Source of the DNA: Thiobacillus sp.
Lineage (GTDB): Bacteria; Pseudomonadota; Gammaproteobacteria; Burkholderiales; Thiobacillaceae
Direction of reading: 5' to 3'
NCBI GenBank assembly: GCA_018263115.1
Contig: JADFDC010000024.1
Span: 1 to 36,249 of the forward strand
Length of the DNA: 36,249 nt
A program made the translations under genes and the position numbers. Below are positions 1 to 7,102 of the stretch, one piece after another (position 1 is the stretch's first letter; the number at the start of each line of letters is the position of its first letter). Under the pieces are notes generated by a model. It saw only the letters and a program-made list of their open reading frames with translations. It had not been told where the DNA came from and ran no database searches.

Positions 1-547
1 TGAAAATTACCCAGATCGATGCGGGATCAGCCGCCTTGAATACCAGCAGGCCGATGGGCAGCCAGGCCAGCGGCGACACTGGGCGCAGCAGGCTGATGAT
101 GGGCGCGGTCATGTCGGCGAAGAATTTGAAGCGGCCGATGATGAAGCCCAGCGGAATGCCGATCAGCGCGGCCATGCCGAAGCCGATGCCCACGCGCTGC
201 AGCGAGTTGAGAATGTTCCAGCCAATGCCCTTGTCGTTGGGGCCATTGTCGTAGAACGGGTCGGCGAACAGTTCGACGGCGGAAGCCCAGGTTGAAGCGG
301 GGCCGGGGATGCGGCCGTCCTGTGCGATCAATGCCCACAGGCCGACAAACAGGAACAGGCCCAGCGCCGGCGGCAGGATGGCGCGCAGTGCCGCGCTGGA
401 AAATTCGCGAATGCGGTTTGGCGCGGGAAGGCTTTCCGTTGCGGCGGCAGGTGTGGCCACTCTTGTGACGGCAGGCGTTGCCGGAGTTGGGGGTTCATGC
501 GTTTCGGGCATTTCGTTGACTCGTAGTGGAGTGACGGTTGCGCTCAT
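1..547 (-). CDS. nrtB: Nitrate ABC transporter permease (partial, N-terminal part)
   Basis: Inner-membrane permease of a NrtABC-type importer, cut by the window edge; about 182 residues are visible. Reading back from the ATG at 547, the protein has a Pro/Ala-rich cytoplasmic leader of about 50 residues, a first membrane span (ALGLFLFVGLWALIA), then RVGIGFGMAALIGIPLGFIIGR, typical of NrtB/SsuC/TauC-family permeases, and the start of the LRPVSPLAWLPIGLLVF stretch. An AAGGAAA ribosome-binding site precedes the ATG. It lies 60 bp downstream of nrtA on the same strand, so it is probably in that operon. Nitrate rather than sulfonate or taurine specificity is inferred from the neighbouring NrtA-like binding protein and from the ANTAR-type leader. 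Confidence 0.85.
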   Translation of the reverse strand, partial: MSATVTPLRVNEMPETHEPPTPATPAVTRVATPAAATESLPAPNRIREFSSAALRAILPPALGLFLFVGLWALIAQDGRIPGPASTWASAVELFADPFYDNGPNDKGIGWNILNSLQRVGIGFGMAALIGIPLGFIIGRFKFFADMTAPIISLLRPVSPLAWLPIGLLVFKAADPASIWVIF

Positions 548-576
548 AATTGTTTCCTTTGCTGCGGACAAATACC

Positions 577-599
577 GGATGGGCCGGGCTGGCCCATCC
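577..599 (-). other. Intercistronic hairpin between nrtA and nrtB
   Basis: Perfect 9-bp stem GGATGGGCC/GGCCCATCC with a 5-nt loop between the nrtA stop and the nrtB start. It has no U-run, so it is more likely a 3'-end-protecting structure that raises nrtA mRNA over nrtB than a terminator. High binding-protein to permease ratios are usual for ABC importers. Confidence 0.5.
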
Positions 600-607
600 T
601 GGTTGAC

Positions 608-1882
608 TTACACTTTTATCTTGAAACCGTCGGCATAGGCCTTCGGATTCTTGCCATCCCACACCACGCCGTCGATCAGCTTGGACGTGCGCATGTCGGA
701 CTTGGGCAGCGGGGTCTTGGTCATGGCGGCGGCGTCCTTGTAGACGTCGATGCGGTTGACCTTTTTGGCCACGGCCAGATAGTCCGGGTGATCCTTCAGC
801 AAACCCCAGCGCTTGTGCTGGGTGAGGAACCACATGCCGTCGGACAGATAGGGGAAACTGACCGCACCGTCGTTGTAAAACTTCATGTAGTTAGCATCGG
901 CCCACTTCTTGCCGATACCATTGTCATATTGGCCCAGCATGCGGTCTTCGATGGAATCGAAGTCCGTGTTGACGTAGGACTTTGCAGAAATGATCTTGGC
1001 CACTTCCGAGCGGTTGCTCATGGTGTCGATGAATTTTGCAGCATCAAGAATGGCCGCAGTCATGGCGCGCGCGGTGTTGGGATACTGCGCGACAAAGTCG
1101 GCGGTGGTGCCAAGTACTTTTTCCGGATGGTCTTTCCAGATGTCCTGTGAAGTGACAGCGGTAAAACCAATGTTGTCGCGAATGGCGCGCGCGTTCCAGG
1201 GTTCGCCTACACAGAAGCCGTCCATGTTGTCCACGCGCATGTTGGCGATCATTTGCGGGGGCGGCACGGTGATGACCTTGGCCTGGGTGAAGGGGTTGAT
1301 GCCGTTGGCCGCCAGCCAGTAGTACAACCACATGGCGTGTGTGCCGGTGGGGAAGGTCTGGGCGAAGGTGTATTCCTTGGGCTCGGCGGCGACCAGTTTG
1401 GCCAGCGAGGCACCGTCGGTCACGCCCTTGGCCTTCAATTGATTTGAAAGCGTAATGGCCTGGCCGTTGTTGTTGAGGGTGGCCAATACGGCCATGTCCT
1501 TCTTCGGTCCGCCAATGCCCAGATGCACGCCGTAGATCAAGCCATACAGCACGTGCGCGGCCTGAAGTTCGCCGTTGACCAGCTTGTCGCGCACCCCGGC
1601 CCAGGAGGCTTCCTTGCTGGGAGTAATAGTGATGCCGTATTTCTTGTCGAATTCCTTGACCGCCGCGATGACGACCGAAGCACAGTCAGTCAGCGGAATG
1701 AAGCCGATCTTCACGTCCTTCAGTTCCGGCGCGTCAGATCCGGCTGCCCAGGCGGCGCTGCGTACGCCCGCCGGCACCATGTTCATGAGTGCCGCCGCGG
1801 CGGAAACGCCGGCCGCTTTCTTGAGGAAATCCCGGCGGGGGTTTTCGGTTTCAAGGACTTTGTGTTCATCATGGTCTGCCAT
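608..1882 (-). CDS. nrtA: Nitrate-binding protein of ABC transporter, Tat-exported
   Basis: Periplasmic solute-binding component of a nitrate/nitrite (NrtA/CmpA family) importer, 424 aa. A twin-arginine signal is visible at the N-terminus: NPRRDFLKK (Arg16-Arg17) followed by an Ala-rich stretch ending near AWAAG (about residue 48). The mature part has family features such as KIGFIPLTDCASVVIAA, a ligand-domain segment WAGVRDKLVNGELQAAHVL and FCVGEPWNARAI. The ATG at 1882 has a GGAG ribosome-binding site and sits 21 bp beyond the U-run of an intrinsic terminator. Expression should therefore depend on antitermination (see the leader features at 1903-2145). CmpA (bicarbonate) is a close relative, but the nitrogen-control leader favours nitrate. 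Confidence 0.9.
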   Translation of the reverse strand: MADHDEHKVLETENPRRDFLKKAAGVSAAAALMNMVPAGVRSAAWAAGSDAPELKDVKIGFIPLTDCASVVIAAVKEFDKKYGITITPSKEASWAGVRDKLVNGELQAAHVLYGLIYGVHLGIGGPKKDMAVLATLNNNGQAITLSNQLKAKGVTDGASLAKLVAAEPKEYTFAQTFPTGTHAMWLYYWLAANGINPFTQAKVITVPPPQMIANMRVDNMDGFCVGEPWNARAIRDNIGFTAVTSQDIWKDHPEKVLGTTADFVAQYPNTARAMTAAILDAAKFIDTMSNRSEVAKIISAKSYVNTDFDSIEDRMLGQYDNGIGKKWADANYMKFYNDGAVSFPYLSDGMWFLTQHKRWGLLKDHPDYLAVAKKVNRIDVYKDAAAMTKTPLPKSDMRTSKLIDGVVWDGKNPKAYADGFKIKV

Positions 1883-1902
1883 TTCGTGTGCGCTCCAAAA
1901 AT

Positions 1903-1936
1903 AAAAAAAGCGTCCGACCCTGCAGGGTCAAGACGC
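1903..1936 (-). terminator. Intrinsic terminator in the nrtA leader (antitermination target)
   Basis: Read on the minus strand: a GCGTC..GACCC TGCA GGGTC.GACGC stem followed by seven U's, ending 21 bp before the nrtA ATG. A strong terminator directly in front of its own operon is the hallmark of an attenuated leader. The 5' arm shares bases with hairpin P2 (1931-1944), so the two structures exclude each other. Confidence 0.85.
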
Positions 1937-1944
1937 CGTTGTCC
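1931..1944 (-). promoter_or_regulatory. ANTAR-target hairpin P2 (hexaloop AACGGC)
   Basis: On the minus strand, GGAC-AACGGC-GTCT folds into a short stem with one G-U pair and a six-base loop with A at position 1 and G at position 4, as in ANTAR-protein RNA targets. It overlaps the first bases of the terminator stem, so stabilising it would block termination. The pairing is seen in the sequence; the protein contact is inferred. Confidence 0.65.
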
Positions 1945-1974
1945 AACAAACAATTCAATAAGGAGAAATGCGAG

Positions 1975-1992
1975 GGCTACGCCATTGCAGCC
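1975..1992 (-). promoter_or_regulatory. ANTAR-target hairpin P1 (hexaloop AATGGC)
   Basis: On the minus strand, GGCTGC-AATGGC-GTAGCC forms a 6-bp stem (one G-U) closing a hexaloop with A1 and G4. It would lie at the very 5' end of the RNA made from the sigma-54 promoter at 2007-2023. Two such hexaloops, separated here by a linker of about 30 nt, form the known ANTAR recognition element. Confidence 0.7.
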
Positions 1993-2006
1993 TTCACCCG
2001 GTTAAT

Positions 2007-2023
2007 AGCAATGCCTGTGCCAG
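2007..2023 (-). promoter_or_regulatory. Sigma-54 (-24/-12) promoter of nrtA
   Basis: Minus-strand sequence CTGGCACAGGCATTGCT has the GG and GC doublets exactly 10 bases apart and matches TGGCAC-N5-TTGCT. Predicted transcription start is near 1996, giving a leader of about 114 nt that begins right at hairpin P1. RpoN control is typical of nitrogen-regulated nitrate uptake. Confidence 0.75.
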
Positions 2024-2027
2024 AAAG

Positions 2028-2056
2028 CGAAAACCCGCATGGGAAGCGGGTTTTCG
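2028..2056 (-). terminator. Palindromic hairpin, probable mlaA terminator
   Basis: Perfect 11-bp stem CGAAAACCCGC/GCGGGTTTTCG with a 7-nt loop, lying between mlaA and the nrtA promoter. The U-rich part sits in the 3' arm (GGGTTTTC, then GCTTTC), so termination would be moderate. It would isolate the nrtA promoter from mlaA read-through. Confidence 0.5.
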
Positions 2057-2128
2057 GGATGTGCGCGTTTGAATTGCAGGCCGGACCGGTTGACAGATGG
2101 GGCCTAACAGTGCGGACAGCTTGTCAAA

Positions 2129-2145
2129 TGCACCGGGCTGGTGCT
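2129..2145. promoter_or_regulatory. Putative NtrC binding site
   Basis: TGCACC-GGGCT-GGTGCT is a 17-bp dyad that matches the NtrC consensus (TGCACC-N5-GGTGCA) except for the last base. It lies about 110 bp upstream of the sigma-54 promoter of nrtA, a normal enhancer distance. Only one site is obvious. Confidence 0.6.
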
Positions 2146-2326
2146 TAATCCCGGATTTTCCATTAGGCGGCCTGACGGCCTACGCGAGTGCTGTCGGTCG
2201 CTTTCCGGCATCTTCGCGCCCGCGCTCCTCGCGCATAGTCCTCGATATGGGCTCGTCGCGCGTGCGCAAATCTGCTCGGAAATCACCTCGACATCATCTC
2301 GTGTCCTAATGGAAAATCCGGGTTTA
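2146..2326. repeat. MITE-like element with 18-22 bp terminal inverted repeats
   Basis: The ends are exact inverted copies over 18 bp (2150-2167 and 2305-2322, CCCGGATTTTCCATTAGG). The match extends to 22 bp with one mismatch. The 137-bp interior is GC-rich and has no credible gene. The right end includes the mlaA stop codon (TTA at 2324-2326 on the plus strand). No second copy and no clear target duplication are seen in the window, so the mobile nature is inferred from the terminal repeats alone. Confidence 0.55.
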
Positions 2327-3112
2327 TTGTGCAGGGTTGCCAGGCAAAGGTGTCGGCTCTATTGGTTCATCATAGATGGACCGGCGTGGCACGTTTCCAT
2401 CGAATATTTCAAATTCCCGGTTCTGCAAATAGGAATCGCGGGTGAACAGATAGGGGTCCAGCGCAGCCTCGTCACGGAAGCGGACGAAGCCTTCTTTTCT
2501 CGCGCGCAAATCCACACCCTGCAGGATGCCCAGCGGGACCGCCACAGGGGCAGCGGCATAGAAAACCGGATTGGTGAGCATGCTGACCACGATGCCGCCT
2601 GTGTCACGAACTGAACTTGGACCCAATACCGGGTACATCAAATACTGGTCTTCCTTTACGCCCCAGACAGCCAGGGTTTGGCCAAAGTCCTCATCGTGCC
2701 TTTCCAGACCCATGTAGGTAGCGACGTCAAAAATACCAGCGATGCCTAATGTCGTATTGACAATGAAACGGCCCAGATCGGATGCACCCTGTACAACCTT
2801 GCCCTGCAGGAAACTGTTGATCGTGGTGTCCAGATACGTGAGGTTGTCGTAGAAATTGCTGACCCCTGTGCGGACAGGCTGAGGCAGTGTATCGGTGTAA
2901 GCCGTTGCGACCGGTTTCAGCACTACCCGGTCGAGATCTTCGTTGAACTCGTACATTGATCGGTTGAATCCTTCATGCGGGTCTTCCGGATCGGGTTCTC
3001 CTGAGGGCAGCGATGCACACCCAGCAGCCAGGCTCAGAAAGGCCACACCAAGCAAAACTCTCGCTTGAGTGCGGAAGGATGTTTCGAACCCTGTATTCTT
3101 TTTGTAAGCCAT
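2324..3112 (-). CDS. mlaA: MlaA (VacJ) outer-membrane lipoprotein
   Basis: Outer-membrane component of the Mla system, which removes misplaced phospholipids from the outer leaflet; 262 aa, normal for the family. The signal peptide ends in a lipobox, LAAGC (Cys32 acylated). The family signature follows: DPHEGFNRSMYEFNEDLDRVVLKPVATAY, then NNFL-like SNFYDNL and GRFIVNTTLGIAGIFDVA. The rest of the Mla machinery (MlaBCDEF) is not in the window. The stop codon lies inside the end of the inverted-repeat element that follows, so the last residues may have been altered by its insertion, although the tail (ending PGNPAQ) is not conserved in the family anyway. Confidence 0.92.
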   Translation of the reverse strand: MAYKKNTGFETSFRTQARVLLGVAFLSLAAGCASLPSGEPDPEDPHEGFNRSMYEFNEDLDRVVLKPVATAYTDTLPQPVRTGVSNFYDNLTYLDTTINSFLQGKVVQGASDLGRFIVNTTLGIAGIFDVATYMGLERHDEDFGQTLAVWGVKEDQYLMYPVLGPSSVRDTGGIVVSMLTNPVFYAAAPVAVPLGILQGVDLRARKEGFVRFRDEAALDPYLFTRDSYLQNREFEIFDGNVPRRSIYDEPIEPTPLPGNPAQ

Positions 3113-3141
3113 TTAAATGCATTCAACGTTAGACGCTCATT

Positions 3142-3170
3142 ATTATATTAGACGGCCATCAGGCTGAAAC
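3142..3170 (-). promoter_or_regulatory. Possible mlaA promoter
   Basis: The minus strand has a consensus -10 box TATAAT (3142-3147) about 30 bp before the mlaA ATG. A -35 box is poor (GTTTCA with 17-bp spacing). An imperfect hairpin (CATCAAGG..CCTGATG) just upstream may end the preceding sensor transcript. Confidence 0.4.
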
Positions 3171-3212
3171 CTTGATGGTTTGTGGCGGGTAAAAGATCGG
3201 GGACGGGTGTTG

Positions 3213-4142
3213 TTAAAACCAGAACCGCGCATCGCGCGACAGAAACTCTTCCACGGGAAGATAGTGCGAACCATCGCAGGAAAAGTTGAGCCCGACAAGA
3301 CCATTCACCACATTGAGCGAACCGGCGCGCAAATAAATGTTTTCGTCCACGTCGCGCAGTTCTCTCAGCTTTAGCATTACCTGCCGGATACGGTCAGGCG
3401 CGACACATGCCTCTTTGGTGTAAGGCGCGTTGGGGTAGGCGAGGCAAACTTCCGGTGAAAGGATTTCATCGAGCACATGAACCCGGTAGCGCATGGGGTC
3501 ATTGGCCAGCCACAACGTGGCGCGGCTGCTGGAGAAATGCAGCTTGGCGTGAAAGATGCCGCGGTCGCGCATGAGTTCATCGACGATGGCGATGATGTCG
3601 TCCATGCTCCGGTCCATTGCCGATTCGACCCGGCACTGGTTGAACAGGCCCTGCCGGATGGCAGGGTCGCCCTTGATCTGCAGCCAGGTGCGGGGCCGCA
3701 CGGCGGCTTCACCCGACAGGGACAGATCGCCGAGGATGAAATCCGCCGCCAGATAGGCCAGTGTATGCGGACCCTTCTGGATGCAGTGCACGGCGGTAAT
3801 GCAGGGCAGTTCTGAAACGCGCGAAACATACACCGGCGAGAGCAGCATCCTGGCCGCGGAAGCCGCGACCAGATAAGGGCGGCCGGACAGATTCTGCCAG
3901 CGTTTGCTGATATCGCGCACGGTGGGGGAAATATTGGATGATCGCTGCCATCCTCCCCGATCTATCACGTAAACCAGGCTGGCGGGGGCAAGGCTGGGCA
4001 GCGCTTCCAGCAGGAGGGTGTCCAGACTGTCCGGATCATCGATGTATTCCACCAGGGACTGCGCAATGCGCGCCAAATCCGAACCCAGCCTCGCCGTCAG
4101 CATGGCCCGGCGTTCGCGTATGGCGGGCTGCATCCAGGTCAT
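3213..4142 (-). CDS. Soluble sensor-like protein paired with ANTAR regulator
   Basis: A 309-aa protein with no signal peptide or membrane span. It resembles PDC/Cache-type sensor domains around residues 50-150 (SLVYVIDRGGWQRSSNI, SGRPYLVAASAARMLLSPVYVS, AAVHCIQKG, AYLAADFILGDL). The C-terminal half, rich in His, Arg and Asp, is unfamiliar (LHFSSSRATLWLANDPMRYRVHVLDEIL, then YLPVEEFLSRDARFWF). The ATG overlaps the stop of the upstream ANTAR gene (ATGA), which indicates translational coupling and probably partnership. In NasS-NasT systems the partner is a nitrate-binding NasS; this protein does not look like NasS. A role in modulating the ANTAR protein is inferred from the gene arrangement only; the ligand is unknown. 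Confidence 0.6.
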   Translation of the reverse strand: MTWMQPAIRERRAMLTARLGSDLARIAQSLVEYIDDPDSLDTLLLEALPSLAPASLVYVIDRGGWQRSSNISPTVRDISKRWQNLSGRPYLVAASAARMLLSPVYVSRVSELPCITAVHCIQKGPHTLAYLAADFILGDLSLSGEAAVRPRTWLQIKGDPAIRQGLFNQCRVESAMDRSMDDIIAIVDELMRDRGIFHAKLHFSSSRATLWLANDPMRYRVHVLDEILSPEVCLAYPNAPYTKEACVAPDRIRQVMLKLRELRDVDENIYLRAGSLNVVNGLVGLNFSCDGSHYLPVEEFLSRDARFWF

Positions 4143-4753
4143 GTAGCGTCTTTATCAGGCAGGCGTTCAAGCCGCATGACCTTGCGGGCAGCTTCGGCCA
4201 GCGGCGTACCTGAATCCATGGCCAGTTTGCGCATGGCCTTGTAGGCCTCTTCTTCGCTCATGCCATGGCGGATGAGTTGCCGCTTGGCTTGATCGATGAG
4301 TTTCTGGTCCTGCAAGGAGGCCTTGGCCATGGACAGTTCCTGAGCCATCTCGCTCTGTACTTCATGACGGGTGATGGCAGCTTCGAGAATAGGGCGGACC
4401 CGTTCCGCGGAAAGCCCGGCGACAACGTAAGCAGCCACCCCTGCGCGTACAGCCTGGCGCAACTTTTCGGTATCTTCGTCTTCTGTGAACACGACCACGG
4501 GCATGGGGCAGGTACGGCTGTACAGACAGATGTGTTCAAGCGTGTCGCGATTGGGTGATTCGGTGTCGATCATGATGACATCCGGCTGCTCGCGCAGAAT
4601 CGCACCTTCCATTTCCAGAAGCGATCCCGAAAAATGCGCGACCTCGCACGACGCATCCTGCAGGGATTGCGTTACCCACTCAAGACGATGCGTGGCATCC
4701 TTGAGCAACATGACCTTGAGCGCCTTCGATGAGGCGTTTTTGTTTGTACTCAT
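4139..4753 (-). CDS. nasT: ANTAR-domain response regulator (NasT-like RNA-binding antiterminator)
   Basis: About 204 aa from the ATG at 4753 (a GTG at 4771 is an alternative; neither has a strong ribosome-binding site). The N-terminal receiver-like domain has VIMID carrying the possible phosphoacceptor Asp and VVFTED. The early acidic pair and the late Lys of true receivers are replaced (MLLKDATHR; AYVVAGLS), so it is probably a pseudo-receiver. The C-terminal ANTAR domain is clear: LIDQAKRQLIRHGMSEEEAYKAMRKLAMDSGTPLAEAARKVM. ANTAR domains bind paired hexaloop hairpins and prevent termination. Such a target lies 2.2 kb away in front of nrtA (1931-1992), making this its likely regulator. It overlaps the downstream sensor gene by 4 bp. 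Confidence 0.85.
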   Translation of the reverse strand: MSTNKNASSKALKVMLLKDATHRLEWVTQSLQDASCEVAHFSGSLLEMEGAILREQPDVIMIDTESPNRDTLEHICLYSRTCPMPVVVFTEDEDTEKLRQAVRAGVAAYVVAGLSAERVRPILEAAITRHEVQSEMAQELSMAKASLQDQKLIDQAKRQLIRHGMSEEEAYKAMRKLAMDSGTPLAEAARKVMRLERLPDKDAT

Positions 4754-4794
4754 GCTCGATTGCAACCGCACATAAAATTCAAACCCCCATTTTT

Positions 4795-4817
4795 AAAAAA
4801 ACGGCCCCGAAGGGCCG
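4795..4817 (-). terminator. Intrinsic terminator after the tRNA His-Arg-Pro unit
   Basis: Minus strand: CGGCCC-TTCG-GGGCCG followed by seven U's, a classic UUCG-loop terminator. It lies 42 bp upstream of the nasT-like ATG and would end transcription of the tRNA operon. It could also attenuate entry into the ANTAR gene, but no hexaloop pair is seen before it. Confidence 0.8.
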
Positions 4818-4839
4818 GTTAAATTTCGGAGGAGACTGC

Positions 4840-4870
4840 TTGAGCACATCAGCATGAATGATGCACTCAA
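4840..4870. repeat. Inverted repeat between tRNA-His and nasT-like gene
   Basis: TTGAGCACATCA/TGATGCACTCAA form a 12-bp near-palindromic stem with two imperfect positions and a 7-nt loop. It lies between tRNA-His and the UUCG terminator. It could be an operator or an RNA hairpin; its function is unknown. The rest of 4871-5000 shows nothing recognisable. Confidence 0.4.
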
Positions 4871-5000
4871 CTAGAAGTTAGCAATGGCTGTGCCAGGCCT
4901 GATTCCTTTTATATTTCAGTTGGTTAAGAAATTTGTGCTGTGAATGTGCTGCGCTGTGCTGGTGCGAGCTGCGCGAACTTGGGGCGGAAAAGCAGAGGGT

Positions 5001-5077
5001 TGGGGTGGCTGATGGGACTCGAACCCACGACAACAGGAATCACAATCCTGGACTCTACCAACTGAGCTACAGCCACC
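5001..5077 (-). tRNA. tRNA-His (GTG)
   Basis: Full cloverleaf on the minus strand: acceptor GGTGGCT/AGCCACC including the extra G-1 expected for tRNA-His, anticodon loop TTGTGAT with GTG, T-loop GGTTCGA, and an encoded CCA end. First in the plus-strand view of a three-tRNA set and last to be transcribed. Confidence 0.95.
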
Positions 5078-5102
5078 ACCGGAAAACAACCTGGCCAGTA
5101 AC

Positions 5103-5179
5103 TGGCCTGCCCGACAGGAATCGAACCTGTAACCCCCAGCTTAGAAGGCTGGTGCTCTATCCAGTTGAGCTACGGGCAG
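5103..5179 (-). tRNA. tRNA-Arg (TCT)
   Basis: Cloverleaf on the minus strand with acceptor CTGCCCG/CGGGCAG, anticodon loop CTTCTAA (TCT), T-loop GGTTCGATT and encoded CCA. Co-transcribed with tRNA-Pro and tRNA-His. Confidence 0.95.
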
Positions 5180-5217
5180 TGATTCACCTGCGGGTGTTCG
5201 GGGGTGCTAACTATTCG

Positions 5218-5295
<78 letters not shown>

Positions 5296-5306
5296 AAAGA
5301 CCGCGA

Positions 5307-5336
5307 ATTATGCCTGAATGACCACATTCAGGTCAA
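5307..5336 (-). promoter_or_regulatory. Promoter of the tRNA Pro-Arg-His unit
   Basis: Minus strand: -35 TTGACC (5331-5336), 18-bp spacer and -10 CATAAT (5307-5312), placing the start just before the tRNA-Pro 5' end. The spacer contains an inverted repeat (CTGAATG/CATTCAG). Confidence 0.7.
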
Positions 5337-5403
5337 TTTCAGCTTGAGTGTTTGTTATCCCGTTTGAGAAAATAGCGGTTTTACCCGATTCAGGCCTTAT
5401 TCA

Positions 5404-6258
5404 ATGTCCGCCCAGATTCTTGATGGCAAAGCACAATCCGAACGCATCATCGACCAGATCAAGCTTCAGGTGGATGCGCTGGCTGCCGCTGCCAAACGAG
5501 TGCCATCGCTTGCCGTGATTCTGGTTGGTGACGACCCGGCTTCTTCCATTTATGTTCGCAATAAGCGCCGCGCCTGCGAACGAGCCGGAGTTGGTTCGGT
5601 TTCGCATGACCTGCCGGCGTCAACCACACAGGCTGAATTGCTGGCCTTGATTGATACTCTGAACCAGGATCCGGACGTGGATGGTATTCTGGTGCAGATG
5701 CCCTTGCCGCGTCAGATCGATCCGGAAACGGTGATCGAGAGCATTCATCCGGACAAGGATGTGGACGGCTTTCATCCTTACAACATTGGCCGCCTGGCGG
5801 TGCGTATGCCCACGCTGCGTTCCTGTACGCCGATGGGCGTGATGACCTTGTTGCAAAGCGTTCATGATGACATGCGTGGTCTGAACGCGCTGGTGGTGGG
5901 TGCATCCAATCATGTCGGCCGGCCGATGGGCCTGGAATTGCTGATGGCGGGCTGTACCGTGACGACGGCCAACAGCCAGACCCGCAATTTACCCGTGCTG
6001 GCGCTTCAGGCCGACATTGTCGTCGTGGCGGTTGGCAAGCCCAATCTGGTCAAGGGCGAGTGGATCAAGGAGGGCGCCACGGTGGCGGATGTCGGCATCA
6101 ACCGCCTGCCTGACGGACGTATCTGTGGTGATGTCGAATTTGAGGTGGCCAGGCAACGCGCGGCATGGATTACCCCGGTGCCCGGCGGTGTCGGCCCGAT
6201 GACCGTGGCCTCGCTGTTGCAGAATACCTTGCAGGCACATGCGGTGCATACAAGCTGA
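5404..6258 (+). CDS. folD: FolD bifunctional methylenetetrahydrofolate dehydrogenase/cyclohydrolase
   Basis: Cytosolic enzyme converting 5,10-methylene-THF to 10-formyl-THF with NADP+; 284 aa, normal length. The catalytic segment [16 protein letters not shown] (Tyr and Lys of the YxxxK motif) and [10 protein letters not shown] are present, as are [13 protein letters not shown], the Rossmann loop [13 protein letters not shown] and the C-terminal [18 protein letters not shown]. Two normally conserved spots differ: [10 protein letters not shown] for the usual VGRSxIVGxP, and [10 protein letters not shown] for the usual VCHSxTxNL. These touch the cofactor pocket. Divergent from the tRNA operon. 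Start ATG 5404 gives the standard N-terminus ([10 protein letters not shown]). Confidence 0.95.
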   Translation: MSAQILDGKAQSERIIDQIKLQVDALAAAAKRVPSLAVILVGDDPASSIYVRNKRRACERAGVGSVSHDLPASTTQAELLALIDTLNQDPDVDGILVQMPLPRQIDPETVIESIHPDKDVDGFHPYNIGRLAVRMPTLRSCTPMGVMTLLQSVHDDMRGLNALVVGASNHVGRPMGLELLMAGCTVTTANSQTRNLPVLALQADIVVVAVGKPNLVKGEWIKEGATVADVGINRLPDGRICGDVEFEVARQRAAWITPVPGGVGPMTVASLLQNTLQAHAVHTS

Positions 6259-6259
6259 T

Positions 6260-7018
6260 TCAGCGGCTGTGCAGGGCTTTCAGGCTTTCCAGCGTCACAT
6301 AACCCTGTCCTTTCCAGGCGCCTGAAAGCGCCGTGGCGGGGGCATCTGGTTCCCCCAGATCGCTTAATACGACAGCCGCACCGGAAAAGTCGTGATCGCG
6401 CGTGTAGTCGTTGATGGTGATCAGGGTTTTCAGGCCCGCGCCGCGGCTGGCGCGGATGCCATTCTCGGAGTCTTCAAAAGCCAGGCAATTTTCAGGTGCG
6501 AGTTTCATTCGCTCCAGCGCCCAGACATAGATGTCAGGTGCGGGTTTTTTTGCGGGAACGATATCGCCCGCAGCAATCACTTCGAACCAGTCTGTACTGC
6601 CTGCGCCCAGGCTGTGCTCCAGCAAGGCTGTCACGTTGTCCGGTGTCGTGGTGGTGGCGACCGCAAGTCTGATGCCTGCGGCGCGGGCTTCGCCCAGCAG
6701 TCTTTTTACACCGGGGCGCATGGGCACGTTGCCTTCGGCCATCATGGACGTGTAATGACGTGTTTTGGCTTTGTGCAGTGAAGTGACCAGATCATCAAAA
6801 TCTGCGGGTTTCCTGAAATCAGGACGGAAGGTTTCAACATAGTATTTCATGCGCTCCTTGCCGCCCGTAATGGCCAGCAATTTGCCGTAAAGGGCGGCAT
6901 CCCAGACCCAGTCCAGACCATACTCCCGGAAGGCGGCATTGAAGGCTGGGCGGTGGCCGTCGCGCTCGGTATCGGCAAGCGTGCCGTCAACGTCAAAAAG
7001 CAGAGCTTGTAAAGTCAT
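6260..7018 (-). CDS. cbbY: CbbY-like HAD phosphatase
   Basis: HAD-superfamily sugar-phosphate phosphatase, 252 aa. Motif I is LFDVDGTLADTE (the two catalytic Asp), motif II is VATTTTPDNV, the Lys is in PAKKPAPDIY, and motif IV is FEDSENGIRAS. The cap domain matches CbbY/GpH-type proteins (HRPAFNAAFREYGLDWVWD, GGKERMKYYVETF). CbbY removes the Rubisco inhibitor xylulose-1,5-bisphosphate, so it would suit an autotroph, but no Calvin genes are in the window to prove it. The reading frame stays open upstream to 7612, overlapping dksA, but the family begins at MTLQALLFDVDG, hence the start at 7018. Convergent with folD, with a 1-bp gap. Confidence 0.9.
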   Translation of the reverse strand: MTLQALLFDVDGTLADTERDGHRPAFNAAFREYGLDWVWDAALYGKLLAITGGKERMKYYVETFRPDFRKPADFDDLVTSLHKAKTRHYTSMMAEGNVPMRPGVKRLLGEARAAGIRLAVATTTTPDNVTALLEHSLGAGSTDWFEVIAAGDIVPAKKPAPDIYVWALERMKLAPENCLAFEDSENGIRASRGAGLKTLITINDYTRDHDFSGAAVVLSDLGEPDAPATALSGAWKGQGYVTLESLKALHSR

Positions 7019-7102
7019 GGCTTGAAAATATATGGGTTGCGGGGGTAGGGCAAAATCTGTTATTAAGTCAGGTTTATTTTGTTCAGTTAAGCGGAAAACC
7101 AC

